Source: Streptomonospora sp. PA3
GTDB lineage: Bacteria > Actinomycetota > Actinomycetes > Streptosporangiales > Streptosporangiaceae
Direction: 5' to 3'
NCBI RefSeq assembly: GCF_009728995.1
Contig: NZ_VTZW01000007.1
Location: 124,001 to 188,000, forward strand
DNA length: 64,000 nucleotides
Position numbers and translations under genes: made by a program. Shown here piece after piece: positions 42,729 through 51,934 of this stretch. The stretch's first letter is position 1, and every line of letters starts with the position of its first letter. The notes under the pieces were generated by a model. The model was given only the letters and a program-made list of their open reading frames with translations. It was not told the origin of the DNA and searched no databases.

Positions 42729-43715
42729 TTGCGCACCGCCAGGCTGGGACGCACCGACGTCGAAGTCACCGAACTCGGACTGGGCTCGGGCCCCCTGGGC
42801 GGGCTGTTCGCCCCCCTCGACGACGCCACCGCCGCCGACACCCTCCAGGCCGCCTGGGACTGCGGCATCCGCTACTTCGACACCGCCCCGCACTACGGCA
42901 TCGGACACGCCGAGCGCCGAGTGGGCGCGCTGCTGGCCCGGCGCCCGCCCTCGGCATTCACCGTCTCCACCAAGGTCGGCCGGCTGCTGGTCCCCCAGAA
43001 CGCGGACGGCCGCCGCGACCCCCACTTCCACGTGCCGGCCACCCACCGCCGCGTCTGGGACTTCTCGCGCACCGGTGTGCGCGCGAGCGTGGAGGACTCC
43101 CTGCAGCGCATGGGCCTGGACCGCGTCGACGTCCTCTTCCTGCACGACGCCGAGAACCACTTCACCCACGCCCTCGAGGAGGGATACCCGGCGCTGGCCG
43201 AGCTGCGCGAGCAGGGCCGGGTAGGCGCGATCGGCGCAGGCATGCACGACACGGCGCTGTTGACCCGGCTGGTGCGCGAGTGCGACGTGGACGTGGTGAT
43301 GGTCTCGGGCCGCCTCACCCTGCTCGACCACAGCGCCCTGGGCGAGCTGGTCCCAGCCTGCGCCTCCCGCGGCGTCTCGATACTGGCCGCCTCGGTGTTC
43401 AACTCCGGCCTGCTGGCCGAAGCCGAGCCCGGTGCCGGGAGCGCCCCCTACGACTACGCCCCCGCGGCCCCGCACGTCCTGCAGCGCGCCCGCCGCATCG
43501 CCGAGGTCTGCGCCGCCCACGACGTCAGCCTCCTCCAGGCCGCGCTCGCCTTCCCGCTGCGCCACCCGGCGGTCGCCGGGGTCGTGGCGGGCATGCGCTC
43601 GGCCGCCGAGGTCCGCGCCGACGCGGCCGCCTTCGCGACCGCGGTGCCCGAGCGGCTGTGGGAGGACCTGCGCACCGCGGGGCTGATCGACGCCCGCGCC
43701 GCCCGGGGACGCTGA
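42729..43715 (+). CDS. Aldo/keto reductase (aldose dehydrogenase-like)
   Basis: A 328-residue AKR. Catalytic Asp and Tyr are in 'YFDTAPHYGIGHAERRVG', Lys in 'FTVSTKVGR', His in 'VDVLFLHDAENHF'; the cofactor part is 'GVSILAASVFNSGLL' and 'GVVAGMRSAAEV'. The pattern with 'LLVPQNADGRRDPHF' is that of D-threo-aldose (L-fucose) 1-dehydrogenases. A TTG start at 42729 is favoured since GAAAGGAG lies six bases before it and the protein then starts 'RTARLGRTDVEV'. Sugar oxidation with NAD(P) is likely, but no sugar pathway flanks it. Confidence 0.87.
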   Translation: MRTARLGRTDVEVTELGLGSGPLGGLFAPLDDATAADTLQAAWDCGIRYFDTAPHYGIGHAERRVGALLARRPPSAFTVSTKVGRLLVPQNADGRRDPHFHVPATHRRVWDFSRTGVRASVEDSLQRMGLDRVDVLFLHDAENHFTHALEEGYPALAELREQGRVGAIGAGMHDTALLTRLVRECDVDVVMVSGRLTLLDHSALGELVPACASRGVSILAASVFNSGLLAEAEPGAGSAPYDYAPAAPHVLQRARRIAEVCAAHDVSLLQAALAFPLRHPAVAGVVAGMRSAAEVRADAAAFATAVPERLWEDLRTAGLIDARAARGR

Positions 43716-43863
43716 CCCGCAGCCGATCCGGGGGTGGGAGGTGCGGACATGCCTGTCGCCGCTTCCCCGTCCGCGCCACCGGCCGCCTCCCGCCGCGGCG
43801 TATCACCCCGGCCCCGGCCGGCGGGAGCTCTGGGGCAGGCGGGCGTGCGGGGTGGCCGCGCGG

Positions 43864-44640
43864 TCACGGCGGCCCGGGAGCCTCCTCGGGGTCGTGGCCG
43901 CGCACCGACCGGCCGCCGTCGAGGGGCAGCACCGCCCCGCTGACGAACCGCGCCTGGTCGCTGAGCAGGTAGGCGACCGCGTCGGCGACCTCCTCGGGCA
44001 CCCCCACCCGGCCCAGCGGGTGCAGGCGCGCCATCTCGCGCTCGGTGCGCCGCCTGTCCTGCGGGCTCTGGCCATCCAGCAGGGCGGCGTAGCGCTCGGT
44101 GGCCACCGACCCCACCGCCACGGCGTTGGCGCGCACCCCCTGCGGCCCGTAGTCGACGGCCACAGCGCGGGTCAGGCCCTCCACGGCCGCCTTGGCGGTG
44201 GCGTAAGGCAGCGCACCGGGAACCGGGCGCTGAGCCTGATGGGAGGAGACGTTGACCACGGCCCCGCCGGTGCCGGCGTCGATGAAGCGCCGCACCGCCA
44301 CGGCGCACCCGGTCACCACGGGCGCGAGGTTGGCGGCGACCAGCGCCATCACCTCGGCGGGCGCAGCGGTGTGCAGGTCGGCATCGCGAAAGACCGCGGC
44401 GTTGTTGACCCATCCGCGCAGCACGCCGCGCCGCTGGGCGGATGCGGCGGCCTCCTCGGCCACCGGTTCGGCCGCCGCGTCCCCCACGACCGCATCGGCC
44501 CGGGAATGCTCCGCGACCCACGCCGCGGACGCGGGATCGGTGTCGACGACGACCACGGCCGCCCCCTGGGCGAGCAGCCGCTCGGCCACCGCCCTCCCGA
44601 TTCCGCGCCCGCCCCCGGTCACGACATGGCTGTCCGACAT
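43864..44640 (-). CDS. Short-chain dehydrogenase/reductase
   Basis: A 258-residue classical SDR with 'VTGGGRGIGRAVAERLLAQG', 'GWVNNAAVF', catalytic Ser in 'VVNVSSHQAQ', 'YATAKAAVEGL' (Tyr and Lys), and the C-terminal 'FVSGAVLPLDGG'. All catalytic residues are intact. The ATG at 44640 has only a weak ribosome site. It is divergent from the NmrA-like gene (231-bp gap). The substrate cannot be named. Confidence 0.9.
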   Translation of the reverse strand: MSDSHVVTGGGRGIGRAVAERLLAQGAAVVVVDTDPASAAWVAEHSRADAVVGDAAAEPVAEEAAASAQRRGVLRGWVNNAAVFRDADLHTAAPAEVMALVAANLAPVVTGCAVAVRRFIDAGTGGAVVNVSSHQAQRPVPGALPYATAKAAVEGLTRAVAVDYGPQGVRANAVAVGSVATERYAALLDGQSPQDRRRTEREMARLHPLGRVGVPEEVADAVAYLLSDQARFVSGAVLPLDGGRSVRGHDPEEAPGPP

Positions 44641-44871
44641 AGGCAGCAGCCTGTCACCGGGCACGGCCGCGGCATAGGGCCCCGAGCGCAGGGGAACCCG
44701 CGACCGCGATCGGGCCACCGCGCCGCGGCACCCGACCGCCCGGGGGCGCGGCCGCCCGATCCCGAGCCCGGGGCGCCCGCAGGCGACCGGGCCCGGCGGT
44801 GAGACGCGCGCGTATGCCCGCGAGCCCGCCGGCCATGGACCGCGCCCCGCCGCGGGCGTTGACTGTCTGCC

Positions 44872-45741
44872 ATGACGACGAACACCCACCCGACCGCCGT
44901 CCTGGTGCTGGGCGGAACCGGAAAGACCGGCCGGCGCGTCGCCCGGCTGCTCACCGCGGCCGGCCGCCCGGTGCGCATCGGCTCGCGCAGCACCCGCCCG
45001 GCCTTCGACTGGCAGGACGAGGCGACCTGGGAACCGGCGGTGCACGGGGCCTCGTGCGCCTACGTCGCCTACGCCCCCGACCTCGCCTTCCCCGGCGCCG
45101 ACGAGGCGGTGGGCCGCTTCGCGCGCCGCGCCGCCGAGGCCGGCCTCACCCGCCTGGTACTGCTCAGCGGCCGCGGCGAACCCGGCGCGCGGCGCAGCGA
45201 GGAGGCGCTGCGCGCAGCCGGCACCGCATGGACGATCGTGCGCTCCAGCTTCTTCGCCCAGAACTTCAGCGAGGACTTCCTGGCCGGAATGGTGGAGCGC
45301 GGCCAGGTCGCGCTGCCGGCCGGCGCGGTGGCCGAACCCTTCGTCGACGCCGACGACGTCGCCGAGGTCGCGGCGGCCGCACTGCTCGACCAGGCCCACA
45401 CCGGCCGCGTCTACGAGGTCACCGGCCCCCGGCTGCTGACCTTTCCCCAGGCCCTGGCCGAGATCGGCGAAGCCGCCGGCCGCGACATCGCCTACCTGCC
45501 GCTGACCCCCGAGCAGTTCGCCGCGGGCATGGTCGCCGAAGGGTTCGACCCCGGCTACGCCGAGGCGCTCAGCGCCCTGTTCGCCGAGGTCCTCGACGGC
45601 CGCAACGCCCGCCTGGGCGAGGGCGTCGCCCAGGCGCTGGGCCGACCGCCGCGCGACTTCGCCGACTATGCGCGCCGCGCCGCGGCATCGGGCGCCTGGC
45701 AGCAGGCACCGGCCGCCGGAGCGGGGGCCGACCGTGGCTGA
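44872..45741 (+). CDS. NmrA-like NAD(P)-binding protein
   Basis: A 289-residue atypical SDR: 'VLVLGGTGKTGRRVARLLTA' is the GGTGxxG cofactor motif, 'RLVLLSGRGEPGARRSEEAL' and 'AWTIVRSSFFAQNFSEDFL' the NmrA/TMR blocks. Such proteins act as quinone reductases or redox sensors. Its stop overlaps the GTG of the next gene by 8 bp, so it is coupled to the DUF1772 protein; the same two-gene unit is frequent in actinomycetes. Confidence 0.9.
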   Translation: MTTNTHPTAVLVLGGTGKTGRRVARLLTAAGRPVRIGSRSTRPAFDWQDEATWEPAVHGASCAYVAYAPDLAFPGADEAVGRFARRAAEAGLTRLVLLSGRGEPGARRSEEALRAAGTAWTIVRSSFFAQNFSEDFLAGMVERGQVALPAGAVAEPFVDADDVAEVAAAALLDQAHTGRVYEVTGPRLLTFPQALAEIGEAAGRDIAYLPLTPEQFAAGMVAEGFDPGYAEALSALFAEVLDGRNARLGEGVAQALGRPPRDFADYARRAAASGAWQQAPAAGAGADRG

Positions 45742-46207
45742 GGCGGTGACCGTGGCCGCTGTGGTGGCCACCGGCCTGTTCGCGGGACTGTTCTGCGCCT
45801 TCTCCTTCGCGGTCATGCCCGGCCTGGCCCGCAGCGCAGACCGCACGTTCGTCGAGGCGATGCAGCGCATCAACACCGCCATCCTCAACCCGGTCTTCGC
45901 CGCGGTGTTCGCCGGCGCACCCGTGCTGCTGCTGGCCGCCCTGGCGCTGCACCTGCCCGCCGGCCGGCCGGCACCGCCGGCGTGGCTGGCGGCGGCGCTG
46001 CTGTCGGCGGTGGCGGCCATCGCGGTGACGCTCGGGCTCAACGTGCCGCTGAACAACGCGCTCGGCGCCGCCGGCCGGCCCGCCGACGACGCCGCGGCAC
46101 AGGCGGCGCGGGCCCGCTTCGAGACCGCCTGGGTGCGGTGGAACACGGTGCGCAGCCTGCTGTCGGTGCTCGCGCTGGTCTGCGCGGCCGCGGCCCTGGC
46201 CGCCTGA
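45734..46207 (+). CDS. DUF1772 (anthrone oxygenase-like) membrane protein
   Basis: A 157-residue protein with four membrane segments, the DUF1772 architecture: 'GLFAGLFCAFSFAVMPGL' in the first helix, 'VEAMQRINTAILNP' in the loop, 'LGLNVPLNNAL' before the last pair and 'RFETAWVRWNTVRSLLSVLA'. Fungal relatives are anthrone oxygenases; bacterial ones are unassigned. GTG 45734 overlaps the upstream stop, giving translational coupling with the NmrA-like protein, which could supply reducing power. Confidence 0.87.
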   Translation: MAEAVTVAAVVATGLFAGLFCAFSFAVMPGLARSADRTFVEAMQRINTAILNPVFAAVFAGAPVLLLAALALHLPAGRPAPPAWLAAALLSAVAAIAVTLGLNVPLNNALGAAGRPADDAAAQAARARFETAWVRWNTVRSLLSVLALVCAAAALAA

Positions 46208-46296
46208 GCCGGGCCCACCGGCATAGGCTTGCCTGGCCGGCGGCCCTCGGTGCGGGGCCTCCGGCCGCCGACTGCGCCCAGTGTGAAGGGACCACC

Positions 46297-47028
46297 GTGA
46301 CCGAGCAGCTCCAACCCATGCCCGAGGACTGGCAGCGCGCCCTGGCCATCGTCGCCCACCCCGACGACCTGGAGTACGGCGCCGCCGCGGCCGTGGCCTC
46401 CTGGATCGACGGCGGCCGCGAGGTGGCCTACGTGCTGGCCACCCGCGGCGAGGCCGGCATCGCCACCATGGACCCCGCCCGCGCCGCCCGGGTGCGCGAA
46501 CGCGAGCAGCGCGCCAGCGCCGCGGTCGTGGGCGTCTCCGCGGTGGAGTTCCTCGACCACCCCGACGGCGTCATCGAGTACGGACCCGCGCTGCGCCGCG
46601 ACCTGGCCGCCGCGATCCGCCGGCACCGCCCCGAGCTGGTCATCACCCTCAACCACCGCGACACCTTCGGCCCCACCGCCTGGAACACCCCCGACCACAA
46701 GGCGGTGGGCCGGGCCGCACTGGATGCCGCCGCCGACGCCGGCAACCGGTGGATCTTCCCCGACCTGCTGGAGGAGGGGCTGCAGCCCTGGGAGGGGGTG
46801 CGCTGGGTCGCCGTGGCCGCCTCGCCCCAGGCCACCCACGCCGTCGACGCCGGACCCGGCATGGAGCGGGCGGTGCGCTCGCTGCTGGAGCACCGCGCCT
46901 ACATCGACGCCCTCACCGACACCGACCCCGAGACCTACGTCCGCGACTTCCTCACCTGGGCCACCCGGTCCGCGGCCGAACGCTTCGGCGGCCGCCCCGC
47001 CGTCGCCTTCGAACTGTTTCCCCGCTGA
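46297..47028 (+). CDS. PIG-L/LmbE family deacetylase
   Basis: A 243-residue zinc deacetylase: 'AIVAHPDDLEYGAAAAVASW' contains the 'HPDD' metal/catalytic motif, and 'NTPDHKAVGRAALDA' the second metal His. Paralogues in actinomycetes include MshB and Mca of mycothiol metabolism and N-acetyl sugar deacetylases of antibiotics. This one lacks the long Mca extensions, so I leave the substrate open. Start is GTG 46297 behind GAAGGGA. It ends in a long hairpin shared with a convergent gene. Confidence 0.88.
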   Translation: MTEQLQPMPEDWQRALAIVAHPDDLEYGAAAAVASWIDGGREVAYVLATRGEAGIATMDPARAARVREREQRASAAVVGVSAVEFLDHPDGVIEYGPALRRDLAAAIRRHRPELVITLNHRDTFGPTAWNTPDHKAVGRAALDAAADAGNRWIFPDLLEEGLQPWEGVRWVAVAASPQATHAVDAGPGMERAVRSLLEHRAYIDALTDTDPETYVRDFLTWATRSAAERFGGRPAVAFELFPR

Positions 47029-47043
47029 CCCGGGACGCCGCGC

Positions 47044-47083
47044 CCCGCGGCCCCGGGCGCCGCACACCGCCCGGGGCCGCGGG
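47044..47083. terminator. Hairpin between convergent PIG-L and LysE genes
   Basis: A perfect 16-bp GC stem with an 8-nt loop fills the 57-bp gap between two stop codons. Likely bidirectional terminator. Confidence 0.7.
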
Positions 47084-47085
47084 CC

Positions 47086-47730
47086 TCAGCGGGTGTCGGC
47101 GGCCAGGCGCACCGCCAGCCCGGCGAAGACCGCGCCCGAAAGCCCGTGCAGCCACCGCTGCACGGCGGGTCGGCGGCGCACCAGATCGCCCAACCGCCCC
47201 GCCGCAAGACCGCAGGCGCCGTCCACGCCCAGCCCCACGACGATGAACAGCGCCCCCAGCACGGCGAACTGCCCGCCCACGCTGCCCTGGGCGGGGTCGA
47301 TGAACTGCGGGAAGAACGCCAAATAGAACACGATCACCTTCGGGTTGGCCAGGTTGGTGGCCAGCGCACGCACGAACACCCGCAGCAGCGGCGCCGAAGA
47401 CGCCCCTCGCACCCCGGCCGCCGGATCCGCCGGCAACCGCGCCGCGTCCCGAAACGCCAGCACGGCCAGCACCACCAGGTAGCAGGCGCCCACCAGCCGC
47501 ACCGCGGTGAAGGCGGCCGGGAAGGCCTGCAGCAGCGCGCCCAGACCCAACGCCGCCGCGGCGGTGTGCACGGCCAGTCCGGCCGAGACCCCCAGCGCCG
47601 CCAGCAGCCCGGCGCGCGGCCCCCGTGCAAGGCCGGTGGCGGTGATGAACAGCATGTCGGGCCCGGGAGCCACCGACATCACCAACGCGGCCAGGCAGAA
47701 CGCCGCGGCCACCTCCGGTTCGACCAGCAT
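47086..47730 (-). CDS. LysE/RhtB family amino acid exporter
   Basis: A 214-residue membrane protein with six helices. The LysE hallmark 'SVAPGPDMLFITATGLARG' near residue 20 and 'ALATNLANPKVIVFYLAFFP' near 130 are both clear. It would export an amino acid or derivative in exchange for protons. ATG 47730 was chosen. It is divergent from the HAD gene (193 bp). No LysG-type regulator is adjacent. Confidence 0.9.
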   Translation of the reverse strand: MLVEPEVAAAFCLAALVMSVAPGPDMLFITATGLARGPRAGLLAALGVSAGLAVHTAAAALGLGALLQAFPAAFTAVRLVGACYLVVLAVLAFRDAARLPADPAAGVRGASSAPLLRVFVRALATNLANPKVIVFYLAFFPQFIDPAQGSVGGQFAVLGALFIVVGLGVDGACGLAAGRLGDLVRRRPAVQRWLHGLSGAVFAGLAVRLAADTR

Positions 47731-47923
47731 CCGCGCCCCCCGGTTCTGCGTCCCGTCGCCGCGCGCCTGTCCACGGCGCGCCGGCGGGAGCCTACCGGCG
47801 CCGATCCGCCCGCACACCCGGTTTTTCGCCCGCTCTGGACCCGCCGACCCACCGGCCGCGGGTCCGACACCGTCTGCGATCCTGGGCCCTCAAGACCGTG
47901 CGACACGCGAAGGGCGGGCGGCC

Positions 47924-48589
47924 ATGGCGACACCGCGCGCGGTGGTCTTCGACTGGCGCGGCACACTCGCCGTGACCCTGACCGAGCAGGAGTGGGCCGC
48001 CGCGGCACTGCGGCGGGCCGGCCGCACCCCCTCGCCGGCGGCGGTCGCCGAGGCCACCGCCCGGCTGCAGTCGGCTCCGGAGCCGCAACGGCTGGAGGCC
48101 GAGGGCCTCGACACCGACGCCGCCCTGCACCGCCGCGTCTACCGCCGGATCCTGGCCGAGGCCGGGTTCGACGAGGAGCTGGCCGCGGCCCTGTATGCCG
48201 CCGAGTCCGACCCCGCGCTCAACCCCTTCGCCCTCGACGCCGCACCGTGCCTGCGCGCCCTGTCGGCGCGCGGCGTGGCCGTGGGCGTGCTCAGCGACAT
48301 CCACGTCGACATCCGCCCGGCCTTCGCCGCGGCCGGCCTGGAGGACTGCATCGACGCGTTCGTGCTCTCCTTCGAGCACGGCATGCAGAAACCCGACCCC
48401 CGCATCTTCCGCCTCGCCGCCCGAGAACTCGGCGTGGCACCGCACGAGGCGCTCATGGTGGGCGACCGGGCCGGCCACGACGGCAGGGCGGTGGAGGCGG
48501 GGATGCCCGCGCTGCTGCTTCCGCCGCTGCGCTCGGTCCAAGACCGCCGGCTGCACCTGGTCGAGGCGCTGCTGAGCGCCCCGGCCTGA
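47924..48589 (+). CDS. HAD-superfamily hydrolase with altered motif I
   Basis: A 221-residue HAD protein. Motif I is 'FDWRGTLAVT': the nucleophile Asp is kept, but the second Asp of DxD, the general acid/base, is Arg. Motif II Ser ('GVLSDIHVD'), motif III Lys ('MQKPDPRIF') and motif IV ('MVGDRAGHDG') are present. The change suggests altered or lost phosphatase activity, perhaps a dehalogenase-like or regulatory role. ATG 47924. It starts a unit with the small membrane protein 180 bp downstream. Confidence 0.82.
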   Translation: MATPRAVVFDWRGTLAVTLTEQEWAAAALRRAGRTPSPAAVAEATARLQSAPEPQRLEAEGLDTDAALHRRVYRRILAEAGFDEELAAALYAAESDPALNPFALDAAPCLRALSARGVAVGVLSDIHVDIRPAFAAAGLEDCIDAFVLSFEHGMQKPDPRIFRLAARELGVAPHEALMVGDRAGHDGRAVEAGMPALLLPPLRSVQDRRLHLVEALLSAPA

Positions 48590-48768
48590 GCCCCCGCAGA
48601 GCGCGGGCCGATCGCACCCCTCTCCGGTCGGGGAAACCGGGGCGCCGGCGCGCCGGCGCCGCACGGATCCTCGGCACCCGCGCGGCCGCGGCGGTGTGGC
48701 CGCAGCGCCGCACGGGCACAAGCCCGGTGGACACCACCTGTCGGCCCCAGCACCGCAAGGAGACCCGC

Positions 48769-49173
48769 ATGCTCGTTCCCCGCGCACTGGGAGCGGTGAC
48801 CATCGCCTTCAGCGCCGCCATCATGGCCCGGCCCCGCTTGATGGCCGGGCCCAGCGGCCACGCCCGGCCCGACGGGCACGTCCCCCGCGACATCAGACTG
48901 CTCATGTACGCCATCGGCGTGCGCGACATGGCGCTGGGCGCCCTGATGCTGTGCGCGCCCAACCCGCCGGCCATGCGCGCGGCGGTCACCGCCCGGGTGG
49001 CCTCCGACCTCGGCGACCTCGCCGTCTTCGGCACCCGCCTGCCCCGGGCCCGCCAGCGCGCCGCCGTGGGCGCCGCCGCGGCCGGCTGGGCGGCGGTGTG
49101 CGCCTACAGCCTGCGCCACATCCCCGCCGACCCGCCGCCCCGGCCCCGGCGGCGGCCGCGGCGCCGGGGCTAA
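48769..49173 (+). CDS. Small DUF4267-like membrane protein
   Basis: A 134-residue protein with three or four hydrophobic segments, including 'DIRLLMYAIGVRDMALGALM' and 'VASDLGDLAVFGTRL', a pattern I associate with the DUF4267/DUF4345 small membrane proteins. The C-terminus is a basic tail (PRPRRRPRRRG). AAGGAG lies seven bases before ATG 48769. Function unknown. Its stop is directly followed by that of the convergent MmcQ gene. Confidence 0.65.
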   Translation: MLVPRALGAVTIAFSAAIMARPRLMAGPSGHARPDGHVPRDIRLLMYAIGVRDMALGALMLCAPNPPAMRAAVTARVASDLGDLAVFGTRLPRARQRAAVGAAAAGWAAVCAYSLRHIPADPPPRPRRRPRRRG

Positions 49174-49518
49174 TCAGCCGGCGTCGAACTCCCGGCGCAG
49201 CCGCACCGGCGCCTTGCTGCGCCAGGCCTCGGTGACCAGCTCGGCCAGCTCCGCGCGCGCCACACGCTCCAGGTCGACCAGGACCATGCCGTAGCCGTCG
49301 TAGTGGGCGGTGGTGAAGAACGCGGGATCGCCCGAGGCCAGCAGCGCCTCCTTCTCGTCCAGGGCGCACACCAGCGCCAGGCCGCCCTCGGCCTCGGTGC
49401 GCAGCCGCGCCAGCAACCGGTCGCGCACCTTCAGCGCCGGCGTGCCATAGGAGGTCGACTCCTCGGTCTCGGGCAGCGCGCACGCCATTTCCACCACATT
49501 CTGCCAGCTCACCGCCAC
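49174..49518 (-). CDS. MmcQ/YjbR family DNA-binding-like protein
   Basis: A 114-residue protein of the MmcQ/YjbR fold (CyaY-like). Signatures are 'LPETEESTSYGTPALKVRDR' near the start, 'DPAFFTTAHYDGYGMVLVDL' and 'LVTEAWRSKAPVRLRREFD' at the end. Members are single-domain proteins once proposed to bind DNA; the biochemical role is not known. The frame starts at an ATG at 49518 and the end abuts the 3' end of the preceding gene. Confidence 0.88.
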   Translation of the reverse strand: MAVSWQNVVEMACALPETEESTSYGTPALKVRDRLLARLRTEAEGGLALVCALDEKEALLASGDPAFFTTAHYDGYGMVLVDLERVARAELAELVTEAWRSKAPVRLRREFDAG

Positions 49519-49655
49519 GGCCCCTCCCCTCGACCGGCGACGCCCGCCGAGCGCCGAGGCGACGACGATGCCACGGCCCAGCGGCGGTGTCCAGGCACCA
49601 CCCGGCCCGCCACCGCACTCGCGCGGCCCCGCCGGCCCTGGATTAGGCTGCAGCG

Positions 49656-50660
49656 GTGACCAACCACGATTCCCCCCAAACCCCCATCCGGTGGGGCATC
49701 CTCGGCACCGGGGCCATCGCCCACCGCTTCATGACCGGACTGCGCGCCCTGCCCGACGCCGACGTCACCGCCGTGGGCTCGCGCAGCGACGCCACCGCCC
49801 GCCGCTTCGCCGAGACCTGGGGCATCCCCCGCGCCCACGCCTCCTACGCCGACCTCGCCGCCGATCCCGGCGTCGACGTCGTCTACATCGCCACCCCCCA
49901 CAACGTCCACCACGAGGCCACCCTGCTGTGCCTGGACGCCGGCCGCCACGTGCTCTGCGAGAAACCGCTGGCCGTCAACGCCGCCGAAGCCGCCGCCATG
50001 ATCGAGGCCGCCCGCCGCAACGGGCGCTTCCTCATGGAGGCCATGTGGACCCGCTTCGCCCCCGCCACCGCCCGGATACGGCGACTCGTCGACGAGGGCG
50101 CCATCGGCGAGGTGCGCATGGTCACCGCCACCATCGGCGCCCGCATGGACTACGACCCCCACGGCCGCCTGTTCTCCCCCCACCTGGCCGGGGGAGCGCT
50201 GCTGGACGTGGGCGTCTACCCCCTCGCCTTCGCCTCCCAGTTCCTCGGCGGCTTCACCGACATCCAGGCCCAGGCCACCAAGGCCCCCACCGGCGTCGAC
50301 GCCCAGGTCGCCATGGCGGTCACCGGCCGCAACCAGACGCTGGGGCTGCTGGGCTGCTCGATCGAGGCGCCCATCCCGCGCCGGGCCGACATCGTCGGTA
50401 CGCGCGGCAGCATCGCCCTGACCGACTGGTACAGCCCCACCGGCTTCGTCCTGCACCGCGACGGCGCCGACGAGGAGGTCTTCGACTTCCCCCACCATGC
50501 CAACGGGTTCGAGCACGAGGCGATGGAGGTCCACCGCAGCCTGCGCGCCGGCCGGACCGAGAGTCCGCTGATGAGCTGGGAGGAGAGCCTGCGCATCGCC
50601 GAAGCCCTCGACACCGTCCGCGCCCGCATCGGCGTGTCCTACCCCGCCGACCAGCGCTGA
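49656..50660 (+). CDS. Gfo/Idh/MocA family oxidoreductase
   Basis: A 334-residue NAD(P)-dependent sugar oxidoreductase: Rossmann start 'IRWGILGTGAIAHRFMTGLR', 'CEKPLAVNAAEAAAMIEAAR' (the EKP motif with catalytic Lys), and 'MWTRFAPATARIRRLVDEG', characteristic of trans-dihydrobenzenediol/xylose dehydrogenase-like members. The GTG at 49656 is the start. It overlaps the convergent AraC gene by 22 bp. Substrate likely a pyranose or inositol-type polyol. Confidence 0.9.
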   Translation: MTNHDSPQTPIRWGILGTGAIAHRFMTGLRALPDADVTAVGSRSDATARRFAETWGIPRAHASYADLAADPGVDVVYIATPHNVHHEATLLCLDAGRHVLCEKPLAVNAAEAAAMIEAARRNGRFLMEAMWTRFAPATARIRRLVDEGAIGEVRMVTATIGARMDYDPHGRLFSPHLAGGALLDVGVYPLAFASQFLGGFTDIQAQATKAPTGVDAQVAMAVTGRNQTLGLLGCSIEAPIPRRADIVGTRGSIALTDWYSPTGFVLHRDGADEEVFDFPHHANGFEHEAMEVHRSLRAGRTESPLMSWEESLRIAEALDTVRARIGVSYPADQR

Positions 50661-51604
50661 GCCGCCGCGTTCAGGGGATCCGCGCGGCGGCGGTGCTGGT
50701 CGGGGCTGAGCCCGTGCGCCCGCTTGAACGCCGCGCTCAGCGCGAACGGGGTCGCATAGCCCACCCGACGCGCCACCGCGGCCACCGTCGCCCCCGGCTC
50801 GCGCAGCAGCTCGGCCGCCAGCTCCAGCCGCCAGGCGGTGAGGTAGGCCATCGGCGGCTCGCCCACCGCCTCGGTGAAGCGGCGCGCCAGCGTCGCCCGC
50901 GACACCCCCGCGGCCGCGGCCAGTGCGGCCACCGTCCACGCCTGCTGCGGCGACTCGTGCAGCAGGCGCAGCGCCGGCCCCACCACCGGATCGCCCTGGG
51001 CGCGGTACCAGCCCGGCGCGTGCCCGGCCTCGGTGAACCAGGCGCGCAGCACCGAGATCGCCAGCAGGTCCAGCAGCCGGTCCAGCACCACCTCCTGGCC
51101 GGGCTCGTCGCGGTCGAGCTCGGCGTCGATGGCTCCCGGCAGCGGCGACGACCAGCCCTGCTCGACCACGGCCACCGGCGGCAGCGCGCTCAGCAGCCGC
51201 CGGCCGATGCCGCCGCCGGCAGGGTAGGTGCCCACCAGCATGCGCGCCGCACCGCGGGGGCTGTCGCCCCACAGCCGCGTCCCCAGCCCCAGCCGCTCCG
51301 ACAGCGGCTCGCCCGCAGGCGTGGTGCAGCGCTGGCCCGGGTGGATGACGATCCTCGGGTCGGTGGCGGGGGAGTCGGCGAAGGTGTAGGGGTCGGGCCC
51401 GCGCATCAGGGCCGCACCTCCGGGCGGCACCCGCCGGGGCTCGGCCCCCTCACCGGTCACCCACACCCGGCCGCGGAGCACGGCCACCAGCGACAGGGGC
51501 GCCCCGTCCTGCACGCGCACCGCCCACGGCGGGTCCATGGCCACCCGCAGCAGGAACCCGCCCCGCGCGCGGGGGCCCTCCAGCAGAGCGGCAAGGGCGT
51601 CCAC
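50639..51604 (-). CDS. AraC family regulator with N-terminal cupin_6 domain
   Basis: A 321-residue regulator: cupin_6 sensor at residues about 1-195 ('GRVWVTGEGAEPRRVPPGGA', 'LPPVAVVEQGW') and a C-terminal AraC domain with both helix-turn-helix units ('[20 protein letters not shown]', 'VAAVARRVGYATPFALSAAF'). 'AWFTEAGHAPGWYRAQGDPV' is typical of this group, whose members often control an adjacent short-chain or Gfo/Idh oxidoreductase. GTG start at 51604. The convergent overlap with the oxidoreductase gene suggests tied expression. Confidence 0.9.
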   Translation of the reverse strand: MDALAALLEGPRARGGFLLRVAMDPPWAVRVQDGAPLSLVAVLRGRVWVTGEGAEPRRVPPGGAALMRGPDPYTFADSPATDPRIVIHPGQRCTTPAGEPLSERLGLGTRLWGDSPRGAARMLVGTYPAGGGIGRRLLSALPPVAVVEQGWSSPLPGAIDAELDRDEPGQEVVLDRLLDLLAISVLRAWFTEAGHAPGWYRAQGDPVVGPALRLLHESPQQAWTVAALAAAAGVSRATLARRFTEAVGEPPMAYLTAWRLELAAELLREPGATVAAVARRVGYATPFALSAAFKRAHGLSPDQHRRRADPLNAAAQRWSAG

Positions 51605-51934
51605 ACCGCCAGATTAGCCGCCCCGTTCCCGACCGCCGGCTGAGGAGGCACGACGCCGTGCGCGGCGCCGGTTTCGGTCGCGACGATGCCGCCCGGTGCG
51701 GGCACGCGCGCGAGGTGATCGCCGCCGGAGTGGTTTCGGCAGGCTGCGGGCTTATGCGCAGGTCACCGGGTTCACGGGGGTCACGTCGCTTCCGGTGCGG
51801 CGCTTGCGCTCCCCGGGGGCGACCGCCGTTGTGCGCCGATTCGGACACGCACGGTGATCACAGACCGGACCGAACGTGCGCGGATTTCCGCGAATGCACC
51901 CCCGACCTGCACCGACTCCCGATAGCTTCACGCC
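51605..51934. other. Divergent intergenic region, no gene seen
   Basis: This 330-bp region separates the AraC gene and the nuclease-like gene. No supported frame or strong palindrome was found. Confidence 0.4.

Noticed and set aside
43864-47067. A 1067-codon minus-strand frame across five genes
   Set aside because: Only the SDR from 44640 is coding; the upstream part is antisense to the NmrA, DUF1772 and PIG-L genes.
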